Source of the DNA: Carya illinoinensis
Lineage: Eukaryota > Streptophyta > Magnoliopsida > Fagales > Juglandaceae
Assembly: GCF_018687715.1 (NCBI RefSeq)
Contig: NC_056752.1
Span: 7,413,501-7,477,500, forward strand
Direction: 5' to 3'
DNA: 64,000 nt
Shown here: piece by piece, positions 48,976 to 59,864 of the stretch
Position numbering within the stretch: the first letter of the stretch is position 1
Layout: the number at the start of each line of letters is the position of its first letter
Made by a program: the position numbers and the translations under genes
The notes under the pieces: model-generated
What the model was told of the DNA's origin: nothing
The model's input: only the letters and a program-made list of their open reading frames with translations
Databases searched by the model: none

Positions 48976-49029
48976 TAGCCTACAATTACACAATACCTTT
49001 GAATTTTACAAATTTCTCTGCATCTCAAA

Positions 49030-52000
49030 ATTTCATATTTTTTAATCACCCAAGGACATCCTAAAGGAAAGGTGCTTTAGGAAATTCAATCTGCGGAGGA
49101 AATACATAATGGTGCGGTGGAGTTTTTTCAGGACCTTCTAGTGACGAACGACGATGTCTAGTTTGATGAGGAATCGCTCTCTTAACTCTTGCCGGCAATT
49201 TCAACACAGGAGAACGAAGCCTTTTGTGCTGCACCTACCATGGAGGAGGTTAAGATGGCGCTTTGGTCCATTTTGTCAAACAGTCGCCTGGGGTCCAATG
49301 GTTTCTCGACAAGTTTCTTTACCCTTGCATGGGATATTGTGAAGCAGGACCTTCTAGATATGGCTCGAGAATTTTTTGAAGGGACGCTATTCATGACTTT
49401 CTTTGGGTCGACAAATTGAGTGCTCATTCCAAAGGTTGACGAGCTTGTGAGGTTTGGGCAATCTCAACCAATTAGTCTATGTTCAGTGGCTTATAAAATC
49501 ATAGTGAAAATCATAGTAATTTGTATGGCACCTATTCTTCATCAGATTATTTCTTCTGAACAATCCCATTCATTCCAGGAAGAAGTATCTTTGATAATGT
49601 GGCTCTTGCACATGAGCTAGTTCATGGGATTAATCAGAAGGTCAGGGGTGACAATGTTATGTTGAAAATTGATAAGGCTAAGGCATATGATCAGGTGAAT
49701 TGGTGTTTTTTACTAGAGGTTTTGAGACAATTGGGTTTTTTAGAAAAATGGAAAGACCAGAGTTTTAATTGTATTTCTTCTCCATTTTATTTGGTTATGT
49801 TAAATGGATGCAGTAGGGGCTTCTTTAAATCCTCTCGTGGACTTTGGTAAGGTGACCCTTTATCACCTTATTTGTTTATTTTATTGGAGGAAGTGTTGTC
49901 ACGAATGCTACATAAGGAGTTTCAGTTAAGAAGGATAAAGTCTTTTAATCCCAATGGATGAACTATGATCAATCACTTGTTGTATGCAGATGATATCTTG
50001 ATTTTTGTGAATGGTGGAAAGGCTTCTTTTCGGAAGCTTATGGAAGTGCTGCACAAATATGAGACTATGTATGGTCAGTTGGTTAGCCCGCATAAGTCTT
50101 CCTTGTTTTTTTCTAAGCATATCTTGGTTGATCAGAAATAGGCTTTAAAACAAATATCCAGATTTGAAGAAGGCGCTTGGCTGTGTACATACTTGGGGAT
50201 ATCATTGCATATGGGGCGAATGTGATTAAGTATGATCCATTGTTGGGAAAAATTCAAAAGAAATTAGCGGGTTGGAAAATCAAATTGATTTCTTTTGGGG
50301 TAAAATTATTTTAATAAAGCATGTTCTAAACAGTATGCCAATTATTATGTTCTCAGTAAAGAATTTGCCAAAGGAGGTCATGTTGGCGATTAAAAAACTT
50401 TTCTCTAATTTTCTATGGGATTCTTCTATGGAAAATAAAAAGAGAAAATGGATATCTTGGAAGAATATTTGCTTGCCGGTAGAGGAAGGTGGACTTGGAA
50501 TAAGAGATTTGGATGAGGTTCAAAATTCTTTTCTTATGAAGTTTGCTTGTAAATTAATTATGGGAAGTTTGTTGTGGTTGGATTTTTTCTCCACCAAATA
50601 TGTGGGTAATTTACACCTCTCTCGGTCATGTCCTTGGGTAGAGGAACTCAATTTTGTAAAGGGATTATGTGATTAATGCCAACGTATTATGTAATTCAAG
50701 ATGGCGGATCGGGAATGAAGAAATGAATTTTTGGTATGATAACTGGTTGGGAGATGGGTCTTTGGCTAAGAAGCATTCGGTGGTTAGGAATGGAAACTTG
50801 AAGGTGGGTGAGGTAATGGATACCAACGGGTGCAGTGTGGATGTTGAGAACTCTTGTTGCAGCACTGATGGTTGAGAAAATTCTGCAGGAAGGCTTTCAG
50901 TTGAGGGAAGGGGCTGATAAATGCATATGGATTCATACCGTGGATGGCAACTTCACCACGAAGTTAGTATGGAATTTGATTAGAAAGCAGGGGATTGTTT
51001 GCCCATAGAGGAGGTGGCTGTGGAAAGATTATGTGCCGACGAAAATGTTGTTCATGTGTTGGAGAGCAAGACAAAAGGCATTGCCTGTGGATCTAGTGGT
51101 CCAACAGCTTGGGATTCCTTTATGTTCCAGATGTTGCTGTTGTGTTGAACCCAAAATTAAAACAATAAATCATGTACTCTGGGAAGGGAAGAGGGCGACT
51201 GCAACTTGGAGGTTTTTTGCAGCAAGTTGTGGAGTGTGGATGCCACAATTTCGGAGCTGGGAAGGCGTGGTGAATTTCTGGTGGGGTCGTGCGAGGGGAT
51301 TCTCTTAGGTTGGCTGGATTAAAGGGTTCTTTCAATTATTATTTCTTGGACTCTTTGGAAATTCAGATGCAAAGTTAGGATGGAAGATACACTTTATGAC
51401 TGGAGGAGTATGATCTGAGTGGTGAAAGTAACGTTAATGGAGGTTACTAGCAAAGTGCGGTAGTTTAGAAAAATAGAAGCACAGGATTTATGTGTGCTAC
51501 AAGAATTAAATTGCCTCATTGTACAAGTACGTTCGAAAGTGCTGAAATTGATAAAGTGGATGGCGCCGGATATAAGTATGTTAAAGCTAAATGTAGATGG
51601 TGGATCTTGTGGTAATTTGGGGATGTCGGGTGGTGGAGGTGTTATTCAGGACTCACAGGGGAGAGTCTTGACTGGGTTTGCTCATTTTTATGGCCAAGCG
51701 ACGAACACAATTGCAAAGTATCGTGCTTTACTAGATGGATTATGGTTGTGTCATGCACCTGGATTGAGGGATTTCTTGGTGGAGTCCAACTCTACGGTAG
51801 TGATTGGATGGTTGGTTTTGGGTAATTGTAAATATTGGTATTTATGGGACTTTTGGGAGGAAGTAAATGTGCTTGTAAACTTGCTTTAGCCTTAGATTCG
51901 ACACAATTTTAGAGAAGCAAATATAGTCACGGATTTTCTGGCTAGGGAAAGGGCAAAAGGAAGGATAGAAGATTTTATGGGGGAAAATTATGTGAACGGC

Positions 52001-52135
52001 AAACTTCCGGGTCTAGTTTGCTTAGATAAATTGGGGATTCTTTATATTCGTTCTTGATATATTTTTTCTACGGTATTTCTCTGCCATAAGTGGAAGTTTG
52101 ATTAATAAAGTTGGGAGGGGGTTATAAAAAAAAAA
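49030..52135 (+). mobile_element. 5'-truncated L1-type LINE
   Basis: It starts inside the reverse transcriptase and runs through zf-RVT and RNase H to a 3' end with ATTAATAAAG and an A-run near 52130. RT motifs: AIDK-type DKAKAYDQVNWCFLLEVL, GDPLSPYLFILLEE and an intact LLYADDILIF (about 49975-50005). The connecting region has RKWISWKNICLPVEEGGLGI. The zf-RVT part is PTKMLFMCWRARQKALPVD. RNase H (51494-51975) contains LKLNVDGGSC and REANIVTDFLARER. Stops and shifts separate these blocks. Confidence 0.85.
51494..51889 (+). pseudogene. RNase H-like domain of the truncated LINE
   Basis: A 131-residue open stretch with LKLNVDGGSCGNLGMSGGGG, ATNTIAKYRALLDGLW and VESNSTVVIGW, the RVT_3-type RNase H that terminates plant LINE ORF2. 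A usual Glu in the AE-A motif reads AKYRALL here. A TAG cuts it before the conserved ANIVTDFLAR tail. Confidence 0.8.
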
Positions 52136-52195
52136 AGGAAAGTAATACCATAGCCTTAATTGTTTAGGTATCTCAGTGCTAGGTACAATGGTCTT

Positions 52196-52422
52196 TTTTT
52201 TTTTTTTTATTAATTGAAACTGGGTGCCTAGAATGAAGTCTTGTTTAATATGCTCTCAACAAGGATTTTTTTGCAAGTGCATCTCAGATAATTCAAAAGG
52301 ATATTATCCCAATTTAATGGCCACTAAAAATTATTTGCACCCAAGCATTCAAACCTTAAGACTTGGAGAGAGCATATCACCAAGACCAATGATTTTATCA
52401 CTCAAGCGAACCCCTAGAGGTT
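52196..52422 (-). mobile_element. tRNA-derived SINE, copy 2 (inverted)
   Basis: The minus strand reads through CCTCTAGGGGTTCGCTTGAG, GGTGATATGCTCTC, GGTGCAAATAATTTTTAGTG and ends GGCACCCAGTTTCAATTAAT plus a long A-run (T-run at 52192-52210). It is flanked by AGGTAYAATGGTCTTT repeats (from 52181 and from 52423). It aligns along its whole length with copy 1 at 23004-23236. Confidence 0.85.
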
Positions 52423-52742
52423 AGGTATAATGGTCTTTAATTAACAACAACATTATTGATTGATCAAATGATAGGTAAAGAAGTTAATTAATCTTATACA
52501 TCAATCGTGATTATTATCTACATGTCACACCTCCTGTGCCCATTTTTTGAAATGATTGTCCAGAAATATTTTGATTACAAAAAGCATCTTTTTATTCTTT
52601 TATTTTTTTAAGCAACAAGAAGCATCTTTTTCTACTATTAAGTTGGGATCCAACTACCATCTCTACTTGAAAGTATCTACCTTTTTGGTGAAGGGATGAA
52701 CGTATTGCATCATGAAAAATTGCTGCTTCTTATTTTCAACAG

Positions 52743-52940
52743 CAATTGGCAATGAGTCAAGCTGGGGCAAGGGTGAGAACACTGAGAAGTGGCATGCGGA
52801 GGTTGAATAGAATGATTACCCAGCAGCACTCAAATCATATCTTGCAAGTGATTATTTTTGGACTTGTTTGTTTCAGTGTAGTCTCCTTCGGGTCCAACCT
52901 TACCTACGAAATAGGTTGCATGGTAAAACCAGTTTTATAG
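52743..52940 (+). pseudogene. Orphan C-terminal exon of a membrane-anchored, SNARE/Sec20-like protein
   Basis: After a pyrimidine-rich stretch and a CAG acceptor, the frame reads QLAMSQAGARVRTLRSGMRR, then ITQQHSNHI and a hydrophobic tail IIFGLVCFSVV. The pattern is a basic coiled segment followed by one C-terminal membrane anchor. It resembles the end of plant Sec20-type SNARE proteins, recalled by eye only. The expected short basic end is replaced by unrelated residues to a stop. No other exon of the gene was found, so it is probably a stranded remnant. Confidence 0.35.
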
Positions 52941-53227
52941 CTACAGTTATGAAGCTTACCTATGTATGAAAGGTTTTATATCCCAAACACATACATACGT
53001 GCTTGCTTACTGACTTAAATTCCAACATGCACGAATTAACAATGTTATTGCTTTGAGACGTATCACTTAAAATGGTTAGCCTCGTCTCTGTTCACCTTTC
53101 TTAGAATTCGATTCTCCAGAGCAATCAACCCCTTCTATCTTCTTTTTTTTTTTTTTTTTTTTTGGAATAAGCAAGCATTTCATATATTAAGGCATAAAAT
53201 AAAGTTGGTTACGCAGCAGCAGTTTTA

Positions 53228-53563
53228 TGTTGCGCTTTCGGCCTGTCCAAAATCACACAAGACAATATTTAAGTGGTTTAGCAAATTGCTTATGTCCATT
53301 GGAGCCTTTTTTACTAAATTTGTACGAAGTTTACAACTCTACAAATTCTCTCACGTTCTCCCTCTTTCTCTTTAATTTTTCCTACACCAATTACACTAGC
53401 AGAGCTTTCCTTTTATAGGAGAGCAATGGGGGGACACGCACCCACTCCTCTTGACCAGAGGAGCCTCTGGAGGTGAGTGGGTGGGTGGATGGTTGGTGAG
53501 CATGGGGGTGGGTGGCTGCAAACCTAAACCCATTTCACACTTGGGGGGTTTATTCAATAATCA
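53228..53563 (-). repeat. 3' LTR of the copia element
   Basis: 336 bp with TG...CA termini on the minus strand (TGATTATTGAATAAACC to GCGCAACA). About 93% identical by hand count to the other LTR; nearly all differences are transitions. Confidence 0.92.
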
Positions 53564-53575
53564 CCCCCTCCACCC
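53564..53575 (-). other. Polypurine tract of the copia element
   Basis: The minus strand reads GGGTGGAGGGGG immediately before the 3' LTR, in the correct place to prime plus-strand synthesis. Confidence 0.8.
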
Positions 53576-53860
53576 AAGTGTGTCATACTAAGATGCTTAC
53601 AAACTGATTCATTCTTCAAATGAATGCACATCTTTCTTTGACATGAGAGACTTCTGCTATCGAATACGCTCCAATGCACCTGAGGGTGCTTAGCAGTGTA
53701 CAATATTGATCAAGTCCAAACAGTGTTGGAACTTGATCCCTGTGACGACCTTCATCAACATATCTGCTAGATTATCTTCAGTGCTAATCTTCTGAAGTTT
53801 GATGTCATCTTCTTCTAATATTTCACGTACAAAGTGAAATCGAACATCTATATGTTTTAT

Positions 53861-54496
53861 TCAAGAGTGATATACTTGATTCTTGGCCAAATAAATTACA
53901 CTCTGACTGTCACAGTAAACGGTAACCTCTTGCTGTTTAAAGCCCAAATCTGTTACCAATCCCTGTAACCAAATAGCTTCTTTCACGGCTTCTGTTATAG
54001 CCATGTATTCAGCCTCAGTTGATGATAGTGCAATTGTCGACTGTAAAGTTGATCGCCAACTAACTGGTCCCCCAGCCATAGTGAACATATATCCAGTTGT
54101 TGATCGGCGTTTGTCAAGATCACCTGCATAGTCTAAGTCAACATATCCAGTTACTAGACTATCTTCACTCTTCTCAAACTTCAAACTAATATCTACGGTC
54201 CCCACAATATACCGTAGAATCCACTTAGCCGCATGTCAATGAACCTTTCCAGGATTATGCATATAGCGACTAACTAAGCTAACGGCCTGGGAGATATCAG
54301 GTCGTGTACACACCATGATATACATTAAGCTTCCAACAACACTTGCATATGGGACATTCCTCATGTAGTCCCGCTCTTCATCGGTCTTAGGAGATTGCAA
54401 TGCACTGAGCTTGAAATATGGGGCCATGGGAATACTCACCGGCTTCGTCTTCGAGTTGATGTTGAATCGTTGCAGTATTCTCTTCAGATACTGCAT
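53861..54496 (-). pseudogene. Copia RNase H region
   Basis: Two same-frame open blocks: SVVGSLMYIMVCTRPDISQA (54236-54496), then GYVDLDYAGDLDKRRSTTGY, SWRSTLQSTIALSSTEAEYM and VYCDSQSVIYLAKN (53861-54205). The stop between them is at a HxHAAKWIL site (TGG to TGA). Another at VYHSxIKHI replaces an Arg codon (CGA to TGA). Confidence 0.9.
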
Positions 54497-54556
54497 CTGA
54501 ATAAGGTGAACTGTACCTTTTACCCTATTTCTGCTGATCTCTATCCCCAGTATTCT

Positions 54557-55870
54557 TCATGCTTCTCCCAGATCTTTCATTTCAAACTCATTACTTAACA
54601 AAGTTTTTAAGCGATCTATCTCCCCCTTGCTTTTACATACAATTAACATATCATCTACATATAAAAGCAAATAAATGAAAGATCCATTTGCAAGTTTTCT
54701 GAAATATACACAATGATCGTATTGGCAACGAGTGTATTTCAGATCCATCATAAAGCGGTCGAACCGCTTATACCATTGCCGAGGTGACTGTTTCAAACCA
54801 TAGAGAGACTTCTTTAGATTGCATACCCAATTCTCTTTGCCAGCTTCTTTGAATCCTTCTGGTTGAGACAGATAAATCTCCTCTTCCAGATCACCATGTA
54901 AGAAAGCTGTCTTTACATCAAGCTGTGCTAACTCAAGATCATATTGTGCAACCAAAACTAGCAATATCCGAATGGATGAATGCTTCACAACAGGAGAGAA
55001 TACTTCACTGTAATCAATTCCCTCTGTCTGAGCGTAGCCCTTGGTTACCAACCTAGTTTTGTATCGCACTCCATTTTTAGCAGCTTGATCATCTTTCTGA
55101 TTGAAGATCCACTTACAGCCAATTGTCTTTTTTTCTTTTGGAAGTGGCACAAGCTCCCAAGTCTGGTTCTGGTGAAGAGACTGCATCTCTTCATTCATCG
55201 CTTTTGTCCATTCAACTTGTTCACTGGACTGTACGGCTTCTCTGTAAGTGGTTGGGATCTCACCCCCTTCAGCTGATAATGCATATGTCACATAGTCTGC
55301 ATAACGTGTCAGTATACGTTTCTCTCGTCTCGGTCTATTGGTTGCTATTGATTCGGGTTGACATAGAGGTACTATGACTGGATTATCAACTTCATCTTGT
55401 CCATGCTTTCCCAACTTCTTTGAAGTAATAAACTCCACACTTTGCAAATCATCTGATGTTTTGCCATCACTGTTGCCTTCACTGGAATCTTTATGCTTAT
55501 GTGACTTAAGCATCTCAGATTCGTTGAATGTAACATTTCTACTGATGATTACCTTTCTGGACTCTATACACCAGAGTCTATACCCTTTTACACCAGTACT
55601 AAAGCCCAAGAATTTTACTTTTTTGGCTCTAGGATCAAGCTTACTTTCTTTAACATGATAGTAAGCAGGACATCTGAAAACGTGTAAAAAATCATAATCA
55701 GTAGCATGTGTACCTCTCCAAATTTCAATGGGTGTCTTCCAATCATTGGCAGCTGTGGGTAGTCGGTTGATGAGGTGGCAGGCATAGGTCACAGCTTCAG
55801 CCCAAAATTGTTTACTGAATTCAGCATTCAGCACCATACATCGCACTTTCTCTAATAAAGTATGATTCAT
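54557..55870 (-). pseudogene. Copia integrase C-terminus and reverse transcriptase
   Basis: A 437-residue open block. The integrase end (RLPTAANDWKTPIEIWRGTH, KVKFLGFSTGVKGYRLW) is followed by RT: WTKAMNEEMQSLHQNQTWEL, VKTAFLHGDLEEEIYLSQPE, SLYGLKQSPRQWYKRFD and the catalytic LLLYVDDMLI. The active site is intact, but the block is isolated by upstream stops (55868 side) and a stop after DLGEA. Confidence 0.93.
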
Positions 55871-55888
55871 TCATTCTGCCACACCGTT

Positions 55889-56837
55889 CTACTGCGGTGT
55901 ATCTCGTACCGTGAAGTGTCTGACAATTCCCTCTCTCCGGCATACTTCCATGAAGGGGTCTGAAGTATACTCACTTCCATTATCAGATCTGAGCAGCTTG
56001 ATCTTTCTGCCGGTCTGAGTCTCGACCATTTTCTTCCAATCAAGGAAGATATTCAGCACTTCATCTTTATTCTTCATCGTATATACCCACACACGACGAG
56101 AATAATCATCTACAAAATGTTACAAACCAATGCTTACCTCCCAAAGATGCATTTTGGGTAGGTCCCCAAACATCGGAGTGTACATAGTCAAGAATTCCCT
56201 GTGTATTGTGTACAGCGGTTTCGAACTTGATCCGCTTCTGCTTCCCTAATACACAGTGCTCACAAAAGGACAGTTTATCAGTCTTGGCACCTTTGAGTAA
56301 GCCTTGCTTCACCAGTGTTTGCAAAACTTTTTCTCCTGCGTGTCCCATACGCATATGCCAAAGACTGGTGGTGTCAGCATCAGTCTCATCTAACTCTTCA
56401 CAGCATGTGGAAGCTCTTCCATCAGCAGTACTTCCTTGCAATAAGTACAAGTTTCCTCGCCTTAAACCATTCATTGCCACCTGAACTCCCATTAGTACTT
56501 TGAGAGTTTCGTCTTCAATGGTGATTCTGAATCCCTTTGAATCCAGAGATCCCAGTGAGATGAGATTCTTTCGCAAGTTCGAAATGTACCGAACTTCTGT
56601 CAGAGTCTTGACGCTGCCATCGTGCAGCTTTAACCGAATGCTACCTATTCCTTGAGTCTTACAGGCACTATCATTGCCCATAAGTACTGCTCCACCATCA
56701 ATTTTTGTGAAGTCAGTAAACCAGTCCCGATTGGGACACATATGATAGGTACATCCGGAATCCATAATCCATTCATCGGAATGACAAATGGATGATGAAC
56801 TTGCCAAGGCAAAATCTGACTCGTCATCTCTGTCCAC
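55889..56837 (-). pseudogene. Copia protease, GAG-pre-integrase and integrase core
   Basis: The protease has WIMDSGCTYHMCPNRDWF (DSG active site). The HHCC finger has LWHMRMGHAG and CEHCVLGKQKR. The integrase core continues with VWVYTMKNKDEVLN and LLRSDNGSEYTSDPFM. A one-base insertion in a T-run near 56118 shifts the frame before VDDYSRR, and two stops follow in the TPQxNGVAExMN motif (CAG to TAG, CGA to TGA). Confidence 0.92.
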
Positions 56838-57053
56838 GACATTGCCTGTGGTGGGTTGATTCTGCTGTTATCCCTTCCGGTTGGGACAATCCTTCCTCTA
56901 GTGTCCTTCGTTGTGACAAAAGGAACACTCGTCTCTGGCAATTCTTCTGCCGATTGATGAACCACGTGATGTGGTTCGGGTTTTCGAATGAAAACCTTTC
57001 CTCCTTCCGGGATACCTTGACTGTGGTCTCCCCCTTGCTGTTAGCGCTTCATT

Positions 57054-57695
57054 TTATGTATCTTGTTGTACCTGCTTATCTTTTCTACGGTACTCATTAC
57101 TAATTAAAGAACTGGATACATCATCAAAACTGATTTTTTCCTTCCCATACAATAGAGTAGTAATTAAATGCTCATATGTATCAGGCAAGAAATTCAACAG
57201 TAGTAAAGCCTTATCTTCATCTTCGATTTTAACATCCAAATTTAACAAATCAGCAAGAATTTGGTTATAATTATTCAGATGTTCAGACATTGAAATACCT
57301 TCACGAAATTGGAATCTGAAGAGGTTCTTCTTCAAGTGCAAATGGCTCTCAATGCTCTTCTTCATGAACTTATCCTTCAATTTCTGCCAAAGTACCCTAG
57401 CATCTGTCTCTCTCATGACAAAATACTTTTGTTCTTTGGTAAAGCATAATCGGATTGTACTACAAGCTTGAGTATTAAGCTTCTTCCAACCCTGATCAGT
57501 CATATCATCTGGCTTTCCTCCCAACGCAATATCCAATTCTTGTTGGATCAAAACGTCCATGACTTCACACTGCCACATGCCAAAGTTGCTTGTTCCATCG
57601 AATTTCTCAACTTCAAACTTGGCATTTGACACAGTGGACCGACGTCCTGAGCTACTGGCATGTTCAGAGCTCCTGTCTCTTCCAGAATGTTCCAT
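57054..57695 (-). pseudogene. Copia gag
   Basis: A 213-residue open block from MEHSGRDRSSEHASSSG through KFDGTSNFGMWQCEVMDVLI, KLKDKFMKKSIESHLHLKK and LLLNFLPDTYEHLITTL (UBN2-type copia gag). A TAA at the end interrupts what was a continuous gag-pol frame. The zinc knuckle CSFCHNEGHxRKDC lies downstream (about 56885-56930) behind further stops. Confidence 0.9.
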
Positions 57696-57829
57696 TTGAA
57701 TTTAGAAAAATTTAGACAAAAAATTTCAAAATTCTAACCATACGGATGAGTCCGGAACGATCCAAATAGTAGGAAAGAATCGAACTCCAAATGGCTTAGA
57801 TCAAGCCGAAAATGGATCTGAAAAACGAA

Positions 57830-58092
57830 CAGTTCCGATCTGTCTGGCGCGTGGGATGCACGCGCTGATTAGGGCGTCTGGGGGCGCGTGGGATGCACGT
57901 TCTGATTAGGGCGTCTGTAGCAGCTGTGTGTGCGTGGGGCGCGTGTGTGGCGCGTGTATGCTGAACCTGTGTAGGGCGCGTGGGGAGCGTGTCTGACACA
58001 CGCAGAACGTCTTAGGGCGCGTGGGGGACACGCGTCTTTCTCTTCCAGGAGCGTGAGGGTGCATGGCAGCGAGTGGTGACGCGTGGCGCATG
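57830..58092 (-). repeat. GC-rich leader of the copia element with GCGCGTG repeats
   Basis: Between LTR/PBS and gag, degenerate copies of GGGCGCGTGGG alternate with GATGCACG and TGATTAGGGCGTCTG. It is the most CpG-rich segment in the window apart from the ZF-HD exon and the 62.8-kb minisatellite. It shows no coding constraint. Confidence 0.7.
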
Positions 58093-58292
58093 TAACTCAG
58101 TCGTCTTCAACCAGAAGATACGTGTGGGGCGCATGGATCGACGCTTCGATCTTTTATCGGCGCGTGCGGGCTACTCCGACCTCCATTTTCAATTCCGTTT
58201 GCAGCAACGGATTCGTCTCGACGAGAGGAACATCCTGGAGTGGTCAAAATTTGATTTTGATCACTTTGATTTCTGGACAGCTTGAACCAAGA

Positions 58293-58304
58293 GCTCTGAT
58301 ACCA
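58293..58304 (-). other. Primer-binding site of the copia element
   Basis: The minus strand reads TGGTATCAGAGC two bases inside the 5' LTR, complementary to the 3' end of initiator tRNA-Met, the usual copia primer. Confidence 0.92.
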
Positions 58305-58306
58305 AT

Positions 58307-58641
58307 TGTTGCGCCTCCGGCCTGTCCAAAATCACACAAGACGATATTTAAATGGTTTAGCAAATTACTTATGTCCACTGGAGCCTTTTTTACTGAATTT
58401 GTACAAAGTTTACAACTCTACAAATTCTCTCACGTCCTCCCTCTTTCTCTCTAATTTTTTCCACACCAATTACACTAGCAGAGCTCTCCTTTTATAGGAG
58501 AGCAATGAGGGGACACACACCCACTCCTCTTGACTAGAAGAGCCTCGGGAGATGAGTGGGTGGGTGGGTGGATGGTTGGTAAGCATGGGGGTGGGTGGCT
58601 GCAAACCCAAACCCATTTCACATTTGGGGGTTTATTCAACA
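58307..58641 (-). repeat. 5' LTR of the copia element
   Basis: 335 bp, TGTTGAATAAACC to GCGCAACA on the minus strand. It carries a TATAAAA-type box (TCTCCTATAAAAGGAG on the minus strand) suitable as LTR promoter. Confidence 0.92.
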
Positions 58642-59126
58642 GTTTTATACATAGACAAGGGGATTTTTGCCACTATAAAAGTTAAGTAAGGGAGGTGGAA
58701 TAGAAATAAGGGGTATGCTTCAAAAAAAAAAAAAAATTGGTTGCTGCCCACTGTGCAATAGAATGCACGCATCGATTTAAATCTCGATGTATTTTCCTCG
58801 TACCCCTCCTATCTTTATATGAAAGAGTTTTCATATGAGGAGGACCACATAGCACCCAACCTTTCATTAACAAGAAATATCTTATATTTATTTTACCACT
58901 TATCTTGTAATTAATTAATGTAATCGTATCATTTTATCAAAAAATAACTTAAAATTTGTATAACTACTCTCCATCTGTAAAAGAGTTGTAAAAATAGATA
59001 TAAAAGAGTTGAAAGTTAATCATTTTTGTATAGATGATAGTTTGTGCGTGGTTAAATTTAAATATAACAGGCGCACAGGGATGCTGCTCACAGACATCAT
59101 ACAAATGCTCAAAAAAATTAATCATT

Positions 59127-59346
59127 GGGCTTTGCTAGACGCAGTCGGCAAATGCAGTCGGCATGCAAACGGCTATACGGAATAAATTAAAAAAAATTAT
59201 AAAAATATTTTTTTTTCATGGTTGTACAGAATGAATAAAAAAAAGTTATAAAAATAATTTTTTTTTCATATAGGTCCCATATTAATTCATTTTTTTCAAA
59301 GTGAGTGCACGCCGACTGCATTTGCCGACTGCAAAAATCATTTCTC
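59127..59346. mobile_element. Mutator-type MITE, 220 bp
   Basis: Terminal inverted repeats of about 36 bp share GCAGTCGGCAAATGCAGTCG. They are flanked by perfect 9-bp direct repeats TTAATCATT (59118-59126 and 59347-59355). A 9-bp duplication is the Mutator signature. The AT-rich core (two TAAAAAT..TTTTTTTTCAT units) is non-coding. Confidence 0.8.
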
Positions 59347-59516
59347 TTAATCATTAGCGTGTTAAACATATCAAGAGTGATGCATATATAATTGCTTGTG
59401 TTTTAGAAAAAAATGCACTAGACATTATAGATCATATGACTATTGATACTGAGGAAATTCCTCGTTGTTTTCAACCTTTGTTACGCCGGTTTCTTATTAA
59501 TAAAACTTGATCTGTT
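59345..59516 (+). pseudogene. LINE RNase H tail fragment downstream of hydrolase copy B
   Basis: Counterpart of 43265-43440. The text EKNALDIIDHM and FQPLLRRFLINKT is recognisable, with extra stops. It marks the downstream limit of the duplicated block. Confidence 0.55.
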
Positions 59517-59864
59517 TGAAACAAAATCTAAACAAATCGGGTTGAAATTTGTCCTTTTTCTGTATCCTTAATAATAAAAAGAGTATAATTTATTATTAAA
59601 AAATTAATTTTTTATGTGAATTTTATATTTACTCAATTTAAAAAAAAAAATACACAGCACATTCTATGACAGTAAATATCATTAACAACACTTTTCCTTA
59701 CATAATTATAAGAAAAAGACAATGAGTATGGTTCACTGAGAATATCAGACAATAGAGTAGCCTCAAGAGTACCTCATGGTATTCTCAACACTTATCATTA
59801 CTATTGATTATTTTATTGTTACTTTTCACATAACTTTTACTACTATTCACTACTATTCTTCGGG

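Larger units (their letters stand above)
53228..58641 (-). mobile_element. Complete but degenerate Ty1/copia retrotransposon
   Basis: A 5.4-kb element with LTRs at both ends, flanked by GTTTTA (53222-53227 and 58642-58647). In the minus orientation it has a 5' LTR, a PBS complementary to initiator tRNA-Met, a GC-rich leader, gag, protease, integrase, reverse transcriptase and RNase H, a PPT and a 3' LTR. INT precedes RT, which defines copia. The polyprotein has about nine stops and one single-base insertion, so it cannot move by itself. The LTRs differ at about 22 of 330 positions, pointing to an old insertion. Confidence 0.95.

Noticed and set aside
54980..55658. Plus-strand frames of 84-98 codons across the copia region
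   Set aside because: Antisense to RT and integrase motifs that are clearly readable on the minus strand.
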